DNA from: Paracoccus homiensis
GTDB taxonomy: Bacteria; Pseudomonadota; Alphaproteobacteria; Rhodobacterales; Rhodobacteraceae
Length of the DNA: 64,000 nt
NCBI RefSeq assembly: GCF_900111675.1
Contig: NZ_FOHO01000006.1
Coordinates: 161,224-225,223 of the forward strand
Direction: 5' to 3'
The position numbers were made by a program, and so were the translations under genes. Shown here piece by piece: positions 18,897-27,000 of this stretch (its first letter is position 1; each line of letters begins with the position of its first letter). Below the pieces are notes generated by a model. That model did no database searches. It worked only from the letters and a program-made list of their open reading frames with translations, and was not told the DNA's origin.

Positions 18897-19944
18897 CATC
18901 AGGACCATCGGCATTCTGGGCGGCGGCCAGTTGGGCCGCATGCTGTCGGCGGCGGCCAGCCGTCTGGGGATCCGCTGTCACATCTATGAACCCGGCGCCG
19001 CGCCCGCGGGCGATGTGGCCTGGCAGGTGACGACCGCACCCTATGAAGACGAAGCCGCGCTGCGCGCCTTTGCCCAATCCGTCGATGTCATCACCTATGA
19101 ATTTGAAAACGTGCCGACATCGGCGCTGGATCTGCTTGAAACGATCCGCCCGATCCATCCCAACCGTCGCGCATTGGCCGTGTCGCAGGATCGTCTGTCG
19201 GAAAAGACCTTCCTGAACGAAATCGGCCTGAAGACCGCACCCTTCGCCAATGTCGAGGCGCAGGGCGATCTGCCCGCTGCCATCGCTGCGGTGGGCACGC
19301 CCGCGATCCTCAAGACCCGGCGCATGGGATATGACGGCAAAGGGCAGCTGCGGATCAGCGATCCGGCGCAGGCCGGATGGACCGGCGCCCCTTCGGTTCT
19401 GGAAGGCTTCGTCGATTTCTCGGACGAGATCAGCGTGATCATCGCGCGCGCCGCCGACGGGCAGGTCGCGGCTTTCGATCCCGGTCTGAACGTGCATCGC
19501 GACGGTATCCTGCACAGGACCACGGTGCCCTGTGGCCTGCCAGCCGCGTTGACCACGGACGCGATCCTGATGGCGGCAAAGATCGTCAATGCGCTGGATT
19601 ATGTCGGCGTGATGGGGGTCGAGCTGTTCGTGACGCCGTCCGGCCTGATCGTGAACGAGGTTGCGCCGCGGGTCCATAACTCGGGCCATTGGACGCAGGC
19701 GGGCTGCGTCGTCGATCAGTTCGAACAGCATATCCGCGCTGTTGCGGGGTTGCCCCTGGGCGATGGCAAACGTCACGCCGATGTCGTGATGGAAAATCTG
19801 ATCGGCGACGATATCGACCGCGTGCCGCAGCTTCTGTCTGAAAGCGGCTGCCAGCTGCATCTCTATGGCAAAGGCGATGCCAAGCCGGGTCGCAAGATGG
19901 GCCATGTGAACCGGATCACCGGCCAGACCCGGAGCGTAACCTGA
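18889..19944 (+). CDS. purK: N5-carboxyaminoimidazole ribonucleotide synthase
   Basis: 351 residues, ATP-grasp fold. It makes N5-CAIR from AIR, ATP and bicarbonate, feeding PurE. The N-terminal [21 protein letters not shown], the TYEFENVP segment, the [12 protein letters not shown] lysine loop and the [14 protein letters not shown] metal/ATP site are present. The start at 18889 is coupled to the purE stop. Confidence 0.97.
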   Translation: MSDIRTIGILGGGQLGRMLSAAASRLGIRCHIYEPGAAPAGDVAWQVTTAPYEDEAALRAFAQSVDVITYEFENVPTSALDLLETIRPIHPNRRALAVSQDRLSEKTFLNEIGLKTAPFANVEAQGDLPAAIAAVGTPAILKTRRMGYDGKGQLRISDPAQAGWTGAPSVLEGFVDFSDEISVIIARAADGQVAAFDPGLNVHRDGILHRTTVPCGLPAALTTDAILMAAKIVNALDYVGVMGVELFVTPSGLIVNEVAPRVHNSGHWTQAGCVVDQFEQHIRAVAGLPLGDGKRHADVVMENLIGDDIDRVPQLLSESGCQLHLYGKGDAKPGRKMGHVNRITGQTRSVT

Positions 19945-19968
19945 ACATCATGCGCGACCCGCGGGGGT

Positions 19969-19989
19969 CCGGGGGCAGCCAGCCCCCGG
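19969..19989. terminator. GC-rich hairpin between convergent purK and purF
   Basis: CCGGGGGC (19969-19976), loop AGCCA, GCCCCCGG (19982-19989), in the 61-base gap between the two stops. A stable stem without a T run, so termination efficiency is uncertain. Confidence 0.5.
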
Positions 19990-20005
19990 CCGTCGCGGGA
20001 CGCAA

Positions 20006-21496
20006 TTACTCGGCTGCCAGTTTGCCCGCCGTCTCGGATCCGGGCTTCATGCGAAAGCCGCGTTCCAGCTGATCGAAGGGGGCGACCGGGTAATCGCCGG
20101 AAAAACATGCGTCGCAATGCTGCGGGCATTTTGCGTTCCGGCCTTCGGCCTCGCCGACCGCACGATACAGACCGTCCAGCGAAACAAAGGCCAGGCTGTC
20201 GACACCGATCCAGTCGCGCATCTCGTCGGGTGTCATCTGGGCCGCCAACAGCTTGTCGCGGTCGGGTGTGTCGACCCCATAGAAACAGGGCCATGCCGTC
20301 GGGGGCGAGGCGATGCGGAAATGAACCTCGGCCGCGCCCGCATCCAGGATCATGTCCTTGATCTTGCGGCTGGTGGTGCCCCGCACCACGCTGTCATCGA
20401 CCAGAACGACGCGCTTGCCCGCGATCAGCGACCGGTTCACGTTCAGCTTCAGGCGTACACCCATGTTGCGGATCTGTTCGGTCGGCTCGATGAAGGTCCG
20501 GCCCATATACTGGTTGCGGATGATTCCCATGCCGTAGGGGATGCCCGATTCCTGTGCAAAGCCGATCGCGGCCGGGGTGCCGCTGTCGGGAACGGGACAG
20601 ACCAGATCGGCCTCGATCGGGGCCTCGCGGGCCAGTTCAACACCGATCTGACGACGGGTCTCATAGACCGAGCGGCCGCCGATGATCGAATCGGGCCGCG
20701 AGAAATAGACATGCTCGAAAATGCAGAAACGACCGGTCGACGGACCGAAGGGGCGACTGCTTTCGACTTCGCCCTTCGAGATCACGACCATTTCGCCCGG
20801 CTCGATCTCACGCACGAAATCGGCGCCGATGATATCCAGGGCGCAGGTTTCCGATGCCAGACAGAACCCCTCATCCCCGATCTTGCCCAGAACCAGCGGA
20901 CGCACGCCCAACGGGTCGCGCACGCCGATCAGCTTGGTGCGGGTCATGGCGATGACGCTGAACGCGCCTTCTACGCGGCGCAGGGCGTCCTTCATCCGTT
21001 CGGGAATGTTGCGCTGGATCGACCGCGCCATCAGGTGGATGATGCATTCGCTGTCGCTGCTGGACTGGAAGATGCTGCCGCGTTCGATCAGTTCGCGGCG
21101 CAGGGCGGCGGCATTGGTGATATTGCCGTTATGCGCAATGGCGCAGCCGCCCATCGAGAATTCGCCGAAGAAGGGCTGCACGTCGCGGATCGCGGTCGCG
21201 GCCTTGGTCCCGGCGGTGGAATAGCGCACATGCCCAATGGCCAGCGGCCCCGGCAGCGTCGCCATCACCTCGGCCTTCGTGAAATTGTCACGGACATAGC
21301 CGAAACGGTGGGCGCTGTTGAAACCCTGTTCGGCATCATGGGCGACGATGCCCCCTGCTTCCTGCCCGCGATGTTGCAGGGCATGCAGGCCGAGAGCGAC
21401 GAAATTCGAAGCATCTGCAACGCCGATGGCGCCGAAAACACCGCATTCCTCGTGCAAACGGTCCGAATCGAACGGGTGGGCCAGGAATGGTTCCAT
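20006..21496 (-). CDS. purF: Amidophosphoribosyltransferase
   Basis: 496 residues. It makes phosphoribosylamine from PRPP and glutamine, the first committed purine step. A short propeptide of 17 residues precedes Cys18 (EECGVFGAIG), the N-terminal nucleophile of the glutaminase. The PRPP loop VVLVDDSVVRGTTSRK and the RNQYMGRTFIEPTE segment are present. It lies downstream of cvpA on the same strand. Confidence 0.97.
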   Translation of the reverse strand: MEPFLAHPFDSDRLHEECGVFGAIGVADASNFVALGLHALQHRGQEAGGIVAHDAEQGFNSAHRFGYVRDNFTKAEVMATLPGPLAIGHVRYSTAGTKAATAIRDVQPFFGEFSMGGCAIAHNGNITNAAALRRELIERGSIFQSSSDSECIIHLMARSIQRNIPERMKDALRRVEGAFSVIAMTRTKLIGVRDPLGVRPLVLGKIGDEGFCLASETCALDIIGADFVREIEPGEMVVISKGEVESSRPFGPSTGRFCIFEHVYFSRPDSIIGGRSVYETRRQIGVELAREAPIEADLVCPVPDSGTPAAIGFAQESGIPYGMGIIRNQYMGRTFIEPTEQIRNMGVRLKLNVNRSLIAGKRVVLVDDSVVRGTTSRKIKDMILDAGAAEVHFRIASPPTAWPCFYGVDTPDRDKLLAAQMTPDEMRDWIGVDSLAFVSLDGLYRAVGEAEGRNAKCPQHCDACFSGDYPVAPFDQLERGFRMKPGSETAGKLAAE

Positions 21497-21558
21497 GGGC
21501 GATCCTGAATGGCTTTGGGCTGTCGAGGGCTATGTAGTGCGGACAGACCCTAAAGTCA

Positions 21559-21582
21559 CGCCCCCGAAATCACTCGGGGGCG
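21559..21582. other. Stable hairpin between cvpA and purF
   Basis: CGCCCCCGA (21559-21567), loop AATCAC, TCGGGGGCG (21574-21582). It lies in the 128-base gap ahead of purF. On the minus strand it is followed by TGACTTTAG, on the plus strand by GATTTT. It may partly terminate cvpA transcripts or mark a purF leader structure. Confidence 0.45.
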
Positions 21583-21624
21583 GATTTTGCGTCATCTGAC
21601 TGTCATGATCGCCGCGATGGCGGC

Positions 21625-22221
21625 TTAGTTCGCGGGGGTGTCGTCGGCGTTCACCTCGGCACCGCCGCTCAGCGGGCAGGTGCGGACCATCTGTTCATAG
21701 CGGCGCACGATCCAGCCCGGCGCATCATCGGGGATCTGTTCGTCCATCTGGCCGCGCATCCGTTCGAACACGGCCGCTGAACGCGATTGTTCAACCATCG
21801 TGATCTGCTGGCTGGTCATCACGCGGTCATAGACGATGAAGGCGATGGCGACCAAAAGGATGCCGCGGGCCACGCCGAACAGAAAGCCCATGCCCTGATC
21901 GATGCCCCCAAGCGCCGAGCGCTGCACGACCGAGGAAAACAGCGGGGTGATGATCGAAAAGACCACAAGCGCCAGCGCAAAGACCACGGCAAAGCCGGCG
22001 ATCGTTGCAAGTTCGCAACTGTCGCCAAGGAAACGTTCCAGCACCGGCAGCTGTGCGATCATCGGCCGGACGGCGGCCGCGAACAGAAAGGCCAGCACCG
22101 CCGCCGCGATCCAGCCAAGAATGGCCAGCGATTCGCGTACGAAGCCGCGCGACCATGCCAGAATGGCCGAAAGTACGATGACCGCCGCAACGACCGCGTC
22201 AATGATGGTAAAGCCGTCCAT
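21625..22221 (-). CDS. cvpA: CvpA family membrane protein
   Basis: 198 residues with four predicted membrane segments (around residues 7-22, 30-52, 64-85 and 103-125). It starts FTIIDAVVAAVIVLSAILAWSRG and contains IDQGMGFLFGVARG, the CvpA pattern, originally linked to colicin V production. The C-terminal 60 residues are soluble. It lies 42 bases downstream of radA and upstream of purF, a widely conserved cvpA-purF order. Confidence 0.93.
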   Translation of the reverse strand: MDGFTIIDAVVAAVIVLSAILAWSRGFVRESLAILGWIAAAVLAFLFAAAVRPMIAQLPVLERFLGDSCELATIAGFAVVFALALVVFSIITPLFSSVVQRSALGGIDQGMGFLFGVARGILLVAIAFIVYDRVMTSQQITMVEQSRSAAVFERMRGQMDEQIPDDAPGWIVRRYEQMVRTCPLSGGAEVNADDTPAN

Positions 22222-22263
22222 AAATCCTGCCCCTGCGCCGGATATCGTTTCAAATCAGGCGAT

Positions 22264-23628
22264 TCAGCCGGCGCCGAAGATTTCGCCCACAAATCCTGTC
22301 AGATCGGAAATGCGCCTTGTGCCCATTCCGTCCGCGCCCTCGACCTTTTGGCCTTCGGGCAAAATCGCTTGTGAAAAACCAAGTTTCTGCGCCTCTTTCA
22401 ACCTGTTTTCCGCCTGAGAAACCGGACGCAGCGCGCCGGAAAGGCTGATTTCACCGAAAAGAACGGCCTCGGCGGGCAGGGCGCTGTCCTCGCGCGCCGA
22501 CAGCAGCGCCCCCGCGATCGCCAGGTCGGCGGCGGGTTCCGCGACCCGCATCCCGCCCGCGACGTTCAGGAACACATCCAGCCCGGTGAACGGGATGCCG
22601 CAACGCGCTTCCAGCACGGCAAGGATGGTGCTGACCCGGCCGCTGTCCAGCCCCACGACCGTGCGGCGCGGACTTGCCAGGGTCGAGGGCGCCACCAGCG
22701 CCTGAACCTCGGTCAGGACCGGGCGCGTGCCCTCGATCCCCGCAAAAACGGCGCTGCCGGGCGAGGGCTGACCGCGTTCCGACAGAAACAGCGCCGAGGG
22801 GTTGGCGACCTCGGCCAGCCCTGCGCCTGTCATCTCGAAAACGCCGATTTCGTCCGCCGGTCCGAACCGGTTCTTGACGCTGCGCAGCAGCCGGAACTGG
22901 TGGCCGCGCTCGCCCTCGAAATACAGGACCGTATCGACCATATGTTCGACCACGCGCGGCCCGGCGATCTGCCCGTCCTTGGTGACATGGCCGACGATGA
23001 TGATCGCAACGCCGCGTTTCTTGGCAAAGGTCACCAGTTCATGTGCGGCGGCGCGGACCTGTGCGACACTGCCCGGTGCGGCCTCGACCGTATCGGACCA
23101 CAGCGTCTGCACCGAATCGATGATCGCCAGATCGGGACGCTCGGTGTCGAGGGTGGTCAGGATGTCGCGTAGGTTGGTTTCCGCGCCCAGCCGCACCGGC
23201 GCATCGGCCAGTCCCAGACGCTGCGCCCGCATGCGGACCTGGGCGCTGGCTTCTTCGCCGCTGATATAGATGGCCTGCTGTCCGCGCCGGGCAAAGGCCG
23301 CCGCGCCCTGCAGCAGAAGGGTCGATTTCCCGATACCGGGATCGCCGCCGACCAGCACCGCCGAACCCGGCACCAGCCCGCCGCCCAGAACCCGGTCCAG
23401 TTCGGCCATGCCCGACTGGCTGCGCGGTGGCGGCGGTTCATGCGTGGCAAGCCCCGACAGCGGCACCGAACGCCCCTTGGCCGCGCCAAGCCCGCGTCCC
23501 GGACCCTGTGACAGCGGGGCTTCTTCGATGATCGTGTTCCATGCGCCGCAGGCATCGCAGCGCCCGGCCCATTTCTTGTGTGCGGCACCACAGGCGGTGC
23601 AGGTGAATGCGGTAACGGATTTGGCCAT
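22264..23628 (-). CDS. radA: DNA repair protein RadA
   Basis: 454 residues. A branch-migration ATPase related to RecA that acts in recombinational repair. A four-cysteine zinc finger (CTACGAAHKKWAGRCDACG), Walker A GGDPGIGKSTLL, the RadA-specific KNRFG motif and a C-terminal Lon-like domain (about residue 280 onward) are all visible. The ATG at 23628 opens the conserved MAKSVTAFTC; an upstream in-frame start adds 12 unrelated residues. Confidence 0.96.
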   Translation of the reverse strand: MAKSVTAFTCTACGAAHKKWAGRCDACGAWNTIIEEAPLSQGPGRGLGAAKGRSVPLSGLATHEPPPPRSQSGMAELDRVLGGGLVPGSAVLVGGDPGIGKSTLLLQGAAAFARRGQQAIYISGEEASAQVRMRAQRLGLADAPVRLGAETNLRDILTTLDTERPDLAIIDSVQTLWSDTVEAAPGSVAQVRAAAHELVTFAKKRGVAIIIVGHVTKDGQIAGPRVVEHMVDTVLYFEGERGHQFRLLRSVKNRFGPADEIGVFEMTGAGLAEVANPSALFLSERGQPSPGSAVFAGIEGTRPVLTEVQALVAPSTLASPRRTVVGLDSGRVSTILAVLEARCGIPFTGLDVFLNVAGGMRVAEPAADLAIAGALLSAREDSALPAEAVLFGEISLSGALRPVSQAENRLKEAQKLGFSQAILPEGQKVEGADGMGTRRISDLTGFVGEIFGAG

Positions 23629-23763
23629 GCCATATCTTGTGGCATCGGGGCGCAGGGGCCGCAATATGCTTTTGCCGCACGGGGAAATTCCCTCACGGCA
23701 TTGTCGGCTTGATCTTCGTGCGTTCGGCGGTCAGGTTCCACGCGATCCCTGCAAGGTTTGCCC

Positions 23764-25065
23764 ATGTCCAGTCCCGCCCCGTTCTCGCGCTATGAATTCC
23801 TGATCGCCTGGCGTTACCTGCGTGCCCGCCGGGCCGAGGGTGGGGTCAGCGTGATGACATGGATCAGCCTGATCGGGATCGCGCTGGGGGTGATGGCGCT
23901 GATCGCGACGCTGGCCGTGCGTGCCGGGTTTCGGGCCGAATTCGTCGATACGATCCTTGGCGCGAATGCCCATACCAGCGTCTACATGGCCCCGGACCGG
24001 TTCGAAAACGAACTGACTGGCGAGGTCTATGTCACGCCCGGCCGGATCGCCGATTATGATGCGATGGCGCAAAAGCTTGCCGATATCGACGGCGTGACGC
24101 GCACCGCGCCGGTCATTCGCGGGCAGGTCATGGCGACCGCGAACGATGCCTCGAACGTGGCCGAGGTCTATGGCATCCGTCTGGACGATTTGAAGGCGAT
24201 TCCGCGTATCGTCGATCCTGAAACCTCGTCGGGCGAGATCGAGGATTTCGGCAGTGGCATTGCCATCGGCTCGGGCATTGCGCGCGACCTGAACCTGCGC
24301 CTTGGCGACAAGCTGCGGCTGATCGCGCCGCAGGGGGCCAAGACCGCCTTTGGCACGACGCCGCGGGTCAATGCCTATACCGTGACCTATGTGTTCAGCG
24401 CCGGACGCTATGACATCGACCAGACGCGCATCTACATGCCCCTGACCGAGGCCCAAAGCTATTTCAATCGCGAAGATGTCGTCGACGAGATCGAGGTCTT
24501 TGTCAGCGATCCCGAAAAGGTCGATGACTGGACGCTGCCGCTGTTGCAGGCGGCCGGCGACCGCGCCCAGATCTGGAGCTGGCGCGACAGTTCCGGCAGC
24601 TTTCTTGCGGCGCTGGACATGGAGGATGACGTGATGTTCGTGATCCTGTCTGTCCTTGTGCTGATCGCGTCCATGAACATCACCTCGGGGCTGATCATGC
24701 TGGTCAAGAACAAGGGCCGCGATATCGGCATTCTGCGCACCATGGGCCTGACCGAGGGCGCGGTGCTGCGCGTCTTCTTTCTGTGCGGGGCCTTCACGGG
24801 CATCATCGGGACCATCGCAGGCGTGATCCTTGGCGTGCTTCTGGCGTTGAATGTCGACAGTATCATGGCGCTGATCAACAGCCTGACGGGCGGCAATGCC
24901 TGGCAGCCCGAAGTGCGCGGCATCTATCGTCTGCCCGCCGATCTGCGCGCCTGGGACGTGTTCCGCGCCGTGGCCCTGTCGCTGACCCTGTCCTTCGTGG
25001 TCACAATCTTCCCCGCGCGCCGCGCCGCGCGCATGAACCCCGTCGAGGCGCTGCGCTATGAATGA
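23764..25065 (+). CDS. Lipoprotein-releasing ABC transporter permease, LolC/LolE family
   Basis: 433 residues. One N-terminal membrane segment (about 27-48), a large periplasmic domain, and three C-terminal segments form the MacB/LolE layout. With LolD it extracts mature lipoproteins from the inner membrane for LolA. The family start [24 protein letters not shown] and the final [16 protein letters not shown] are typical. The ATG at 23764 is preferred over a TTG at 23758 because AAGG precedes it. Many alphaproteobacteria carry a single LolC/E protein acting as a homodimer. Confidence 0.93.
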   Translation: MSSPAPFSRYEFLIAWRYLRARRAEGGVSVMTWISLIGIALGVMALIATLAVRAGFRAEFVDTILGANAHTSVYMAPDRFENELTGEVYVTPGRIADYDAMAQKLADIDGVTRTAPVIRGQVMATANDASNVAEVYGIRLDDLKAIPRIVDPETSSGEIEDFGSGIAIGSGIARDLNLRLGDKLRLIAPQGAKTAFGTTPRVNAYTVTYVFSAGRYDIDQTRIYMPLTEAQSYFNREDVVDEIEVFVSDPEKVDDWTLPLLQAAGDRAQIWSWRDSSGSFLAALDMEDDVMFVILSVLVLIASMNITSGLIMLVKNKGRDIGILRTMGLTEGAVLRVFFLCGAFTGIIGTIAGVILGVLLALNVDSIMALINSLTGGNAWQPEVRGIYRLPADLRAWDVFRAVALSLTLSFVVTIFPARRAARMNPVEALRYE

Positions 25066-25729
25066 TGTTCTGCAACTGACCGGCGTGTCCAAGACCTATG
25101 GCAAGGGCGGCCCGGCCCCGGTCGAGGTTCTGTCCAGCATCGACCTGCGCGTCGCGCGGGGCGAGGTGGTGGCGCTGGTCGCGCCGTCCGGGGCGGGCAA
25201 ATCGACGCTGCTGCATATCGCGGGGCTGTTGGACACACCCGATTCCGGGCAGGTTCTTCTGCGCGGGCGCGACATGACCGGTTTGCCCGACAAGGCCCGG
25301 ACCGAGGCGCGTCGCGCCGAACTGGGCTTCATCTATCAGTTCCACCATCTGCTGCCCGAATTCAGCGCCGCCGAGAACATCGTGCTGCCGCAGCTTGCGA
25401 ACGGCACCCCGGCCCGTGCGGCGCAGGCGCGTGCCGCCGATCTGCTGGATCGTGTCGGTCTGGGCCATCGCGCCGCCCACCGCCCGGCCGAACTGTCCGG
25501 AGGCGAACAACAGCGCGTGGCCTTCTGCCGCGCCCTTGCCAACGGCCCGGCGCTGCTTCTGGCCGATGAGCCGACCGGCAACCTTGATCCCGACACCTCA
25601 GACAGGGTGTTCGATGTGCTGATGGCGCTGGTCCGCGAAACCGGGCTGTCGGCGCTGATCGCGACACATAATCACGACCTGGCTGCCCGGATGGATCGAG
25701 TGATCCGTCTGAAGGAAATTGTTGCCTGA
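25058..25729 (+). CDS. lolD: Lipoprotein-releasing system ATP-binding protein
   Basis: 223 residues. Walker A ([13 protein letters not shown]), the signature [15 protein letters not shown], Walker [13 protein letters not shown] and the H-loop THNHDL are intact. The first glycine of the usual GPSGSGKST loop is alanine here. It overlaps the permease gene by eight bases. Confidence 0.95.
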   Translation: MNDVLQLTGVSKTYGKGGPAPVEVLSSIDLRVARGEVVALVAPSGAGKSTLLHIAGLLDTPDSGQVLLRGRDMTGLPDKARTEARRAELGFIYQFHHLLPEFSAAENIVLPQLANGTPARAAQARAADLLDRVGLGHRAAHRPAELSGGEQQRVAFCRALANGPALLLADEPTGNLDPDTSDRVFDVLMALVRETGLSALIATHNHDLAARMDRVIRLKEIVA

Positions 25730-25786
25730 ACGACCTGAACCCGGCAACCTGCCGTCAAAAGCATTATGGTACCGGAGGGGGCTTGG

Positions 25787-26194
25787 ATGCGGGCAGTGGT
25801 GTTTTCTGGTCTGGGTGCGGTCACCCTTGCGGCGCTGATCGGGGCATGCGCGCCGGATGCGCAGGTGACGACCGCGCGCAGCGATTACAAGGAACTCTGC
25901 GTCGAATGCCACGGGCCGACCGGCAGGGGTGATGGCCCGCTGGCCCAGGGGCTGGACCCAAGACCCGCCGACATTACCCAGGTCGCGGCGATGAATGGCG
26001 GCGTCTTTCCCAAGAACCGCGTCATGAGCCATATCTACGGCTTCACCCCCGGTCGCAGCGAAAGCCCGATGCCGCAATTCGGCGATCTGCTGAACGGGCG
26101 CACGGTAATGTACGATTCCGGCGACGGCATCGAAACCCCGACCCCGTGGCGTCTTGTCGCGCTGATGGAATATGTCGAGGGGATGCAGGAATAG
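25787..26194 (+). CDS. Cytochrome c family lipoprotein
   Basis: 135 residues. A lipoprotein signal peptide ends in LIGAC (Cys21), and one haem site CVECH follows near residue 37. Methionines in the SPMPQF segment are candidates for the sixth ligand. It is probably a small periplasmic electron carrier anchored to a membrane. The ATG at 25787 follows a GGAGGGGG ribosome site; an ATG 21 bases upstream would lie before that site. It follows lolD by 57 bases. Confidence 0.88.
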   Translation: MRAVVFSGLGAVTLAALIGACAPDAQVTTARSDYKELCVECHGPTGRGDGPLAQGLDPRPADITQVAAMNGGVFPKNRVMSHIYGFTPGRSESPMPQFGDLLNGRTVMYDSGDGIETPTPWRLVALMEYVEGMQE

Positions 26195-26279
26195 GTGCGA
26201 GTTGACTGATCGTTGCGGCGATGATGGTGCCGACGAGCGCAGCCGCAGAATCGTTGAGTCGCATCAGCCTGCGGTCGTC

Positions 26280-26996
26280 ATGCCCGAGCAGGCAGAAGGC
26301 TTTACGCGGCTCCTCAAGTTTCTGAAATTTGAGTTGGTTCACATCCGCCTGAAATGGCGCGTGTATCAAGCGTTCTACGGGACGAACACTGAAAGATTGG
26401 ATTTGCTGAACAGTGTTTCCGGTACCACCGCAGTTATTATCCAAGATGCTTTGTATAACGACGTTATACTTAGCCTGTGTCGTCTAGGTGATCGTGCGAG
26501 CAGCAGGGGACGAGCCAATAACAGTTATAAGGCCCTTCTTGAGATGTTAGAGGAAGGTCCGCTAAAACTCCGACTTTCGGAACTCATTCGTGAATTTGGC
26601 GATATGTGCAAGCCTTTGATAAGTCGTAGGAACTGGTTCGTAGCGCATTCCGACCGCCGCGCAGTGTTCGATGGTGCCGGGGAAGGAGTGGTGTCAGGGC
26701 CCGAAGTGGACTCTGCGATAGAGGCAGCGCGATCGGTGCTGACCTTCATCTACTCAGAAATGTTCGACACAAGGATTTCGACAGAGGTTGTTTCACATTA
26801 CGCACATGACGAAGTCGTATTTCTACGTACGCTGTACCACGGGAAAAATCAGCTATCGCATCTGGAAGCAAATGCCTTGGCAAAATTGAACCAGCCGGGC
26901 GATCCGCGGCAGACGCCGCCGGAATTCGCCGCGCTGCGTGAAATCCGCGAAATGCCCGAGTGGTTGAACTATAGACCGCCCGAGAAGCGAGACTAA
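26280..26996 (+). CDS. HEPN-superfamily protein, AbiU2-like (putative defence or toxin RNase)
   Basis: 238 residues, predicted all-helical. An N-terminal helical block (FTRLLKFLKFELVHIRLKWR) leads to IIQDALYNDVILSLCRLGD, which resembles the AbiU2-like pattern. A HEPN-type Rx4-6H motif is seen in RRNWFVAHSDRR, with R117 and H123 as candidate catalytic residues. HEPN proteins are often metal-independent RNases in toxin and abortive-infection systems, and AbiU2 is one half of a lactococcal phage-abortion system. The coding sequence is clearly lower in GC than its neighbours, with many A/T-ending codons, suggesting transfer. The ATG at 26280 fits; an in-frame TTG at 26202 is possible. No antitoxin gene is evident beside it. 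Confidence 0.65.
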   Translation: MPEQAEGFTRLLKFLKFELVHIRLKWRVYQAFYGTNTERLDLLNSVSGTTAVIIQDALYNDVILSLCRLGDRASSRGRANNSYKALLEMLEEGPLKLRLSELIREFGDMCKPLISRRNWFVAHSDRRAVFDGAGEGVVSGPEVDSAIEAARSVLTFIYSEMFDTRISTEVVSHYAHDEVVFLRTLYHGKNQLSHLEANALAKLNQPGDPRQTPPEFAALREIREMPEWLNYRPPEKRD

Positions 26997-27000
26997 GATA

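Noticed and set aside
20117..21508. Long plus-strand frame over purF
   Set aside because: Antisense shadow of a complete amidophosphoribosyltransferase; His/Gln/Asp-rich with no domain.
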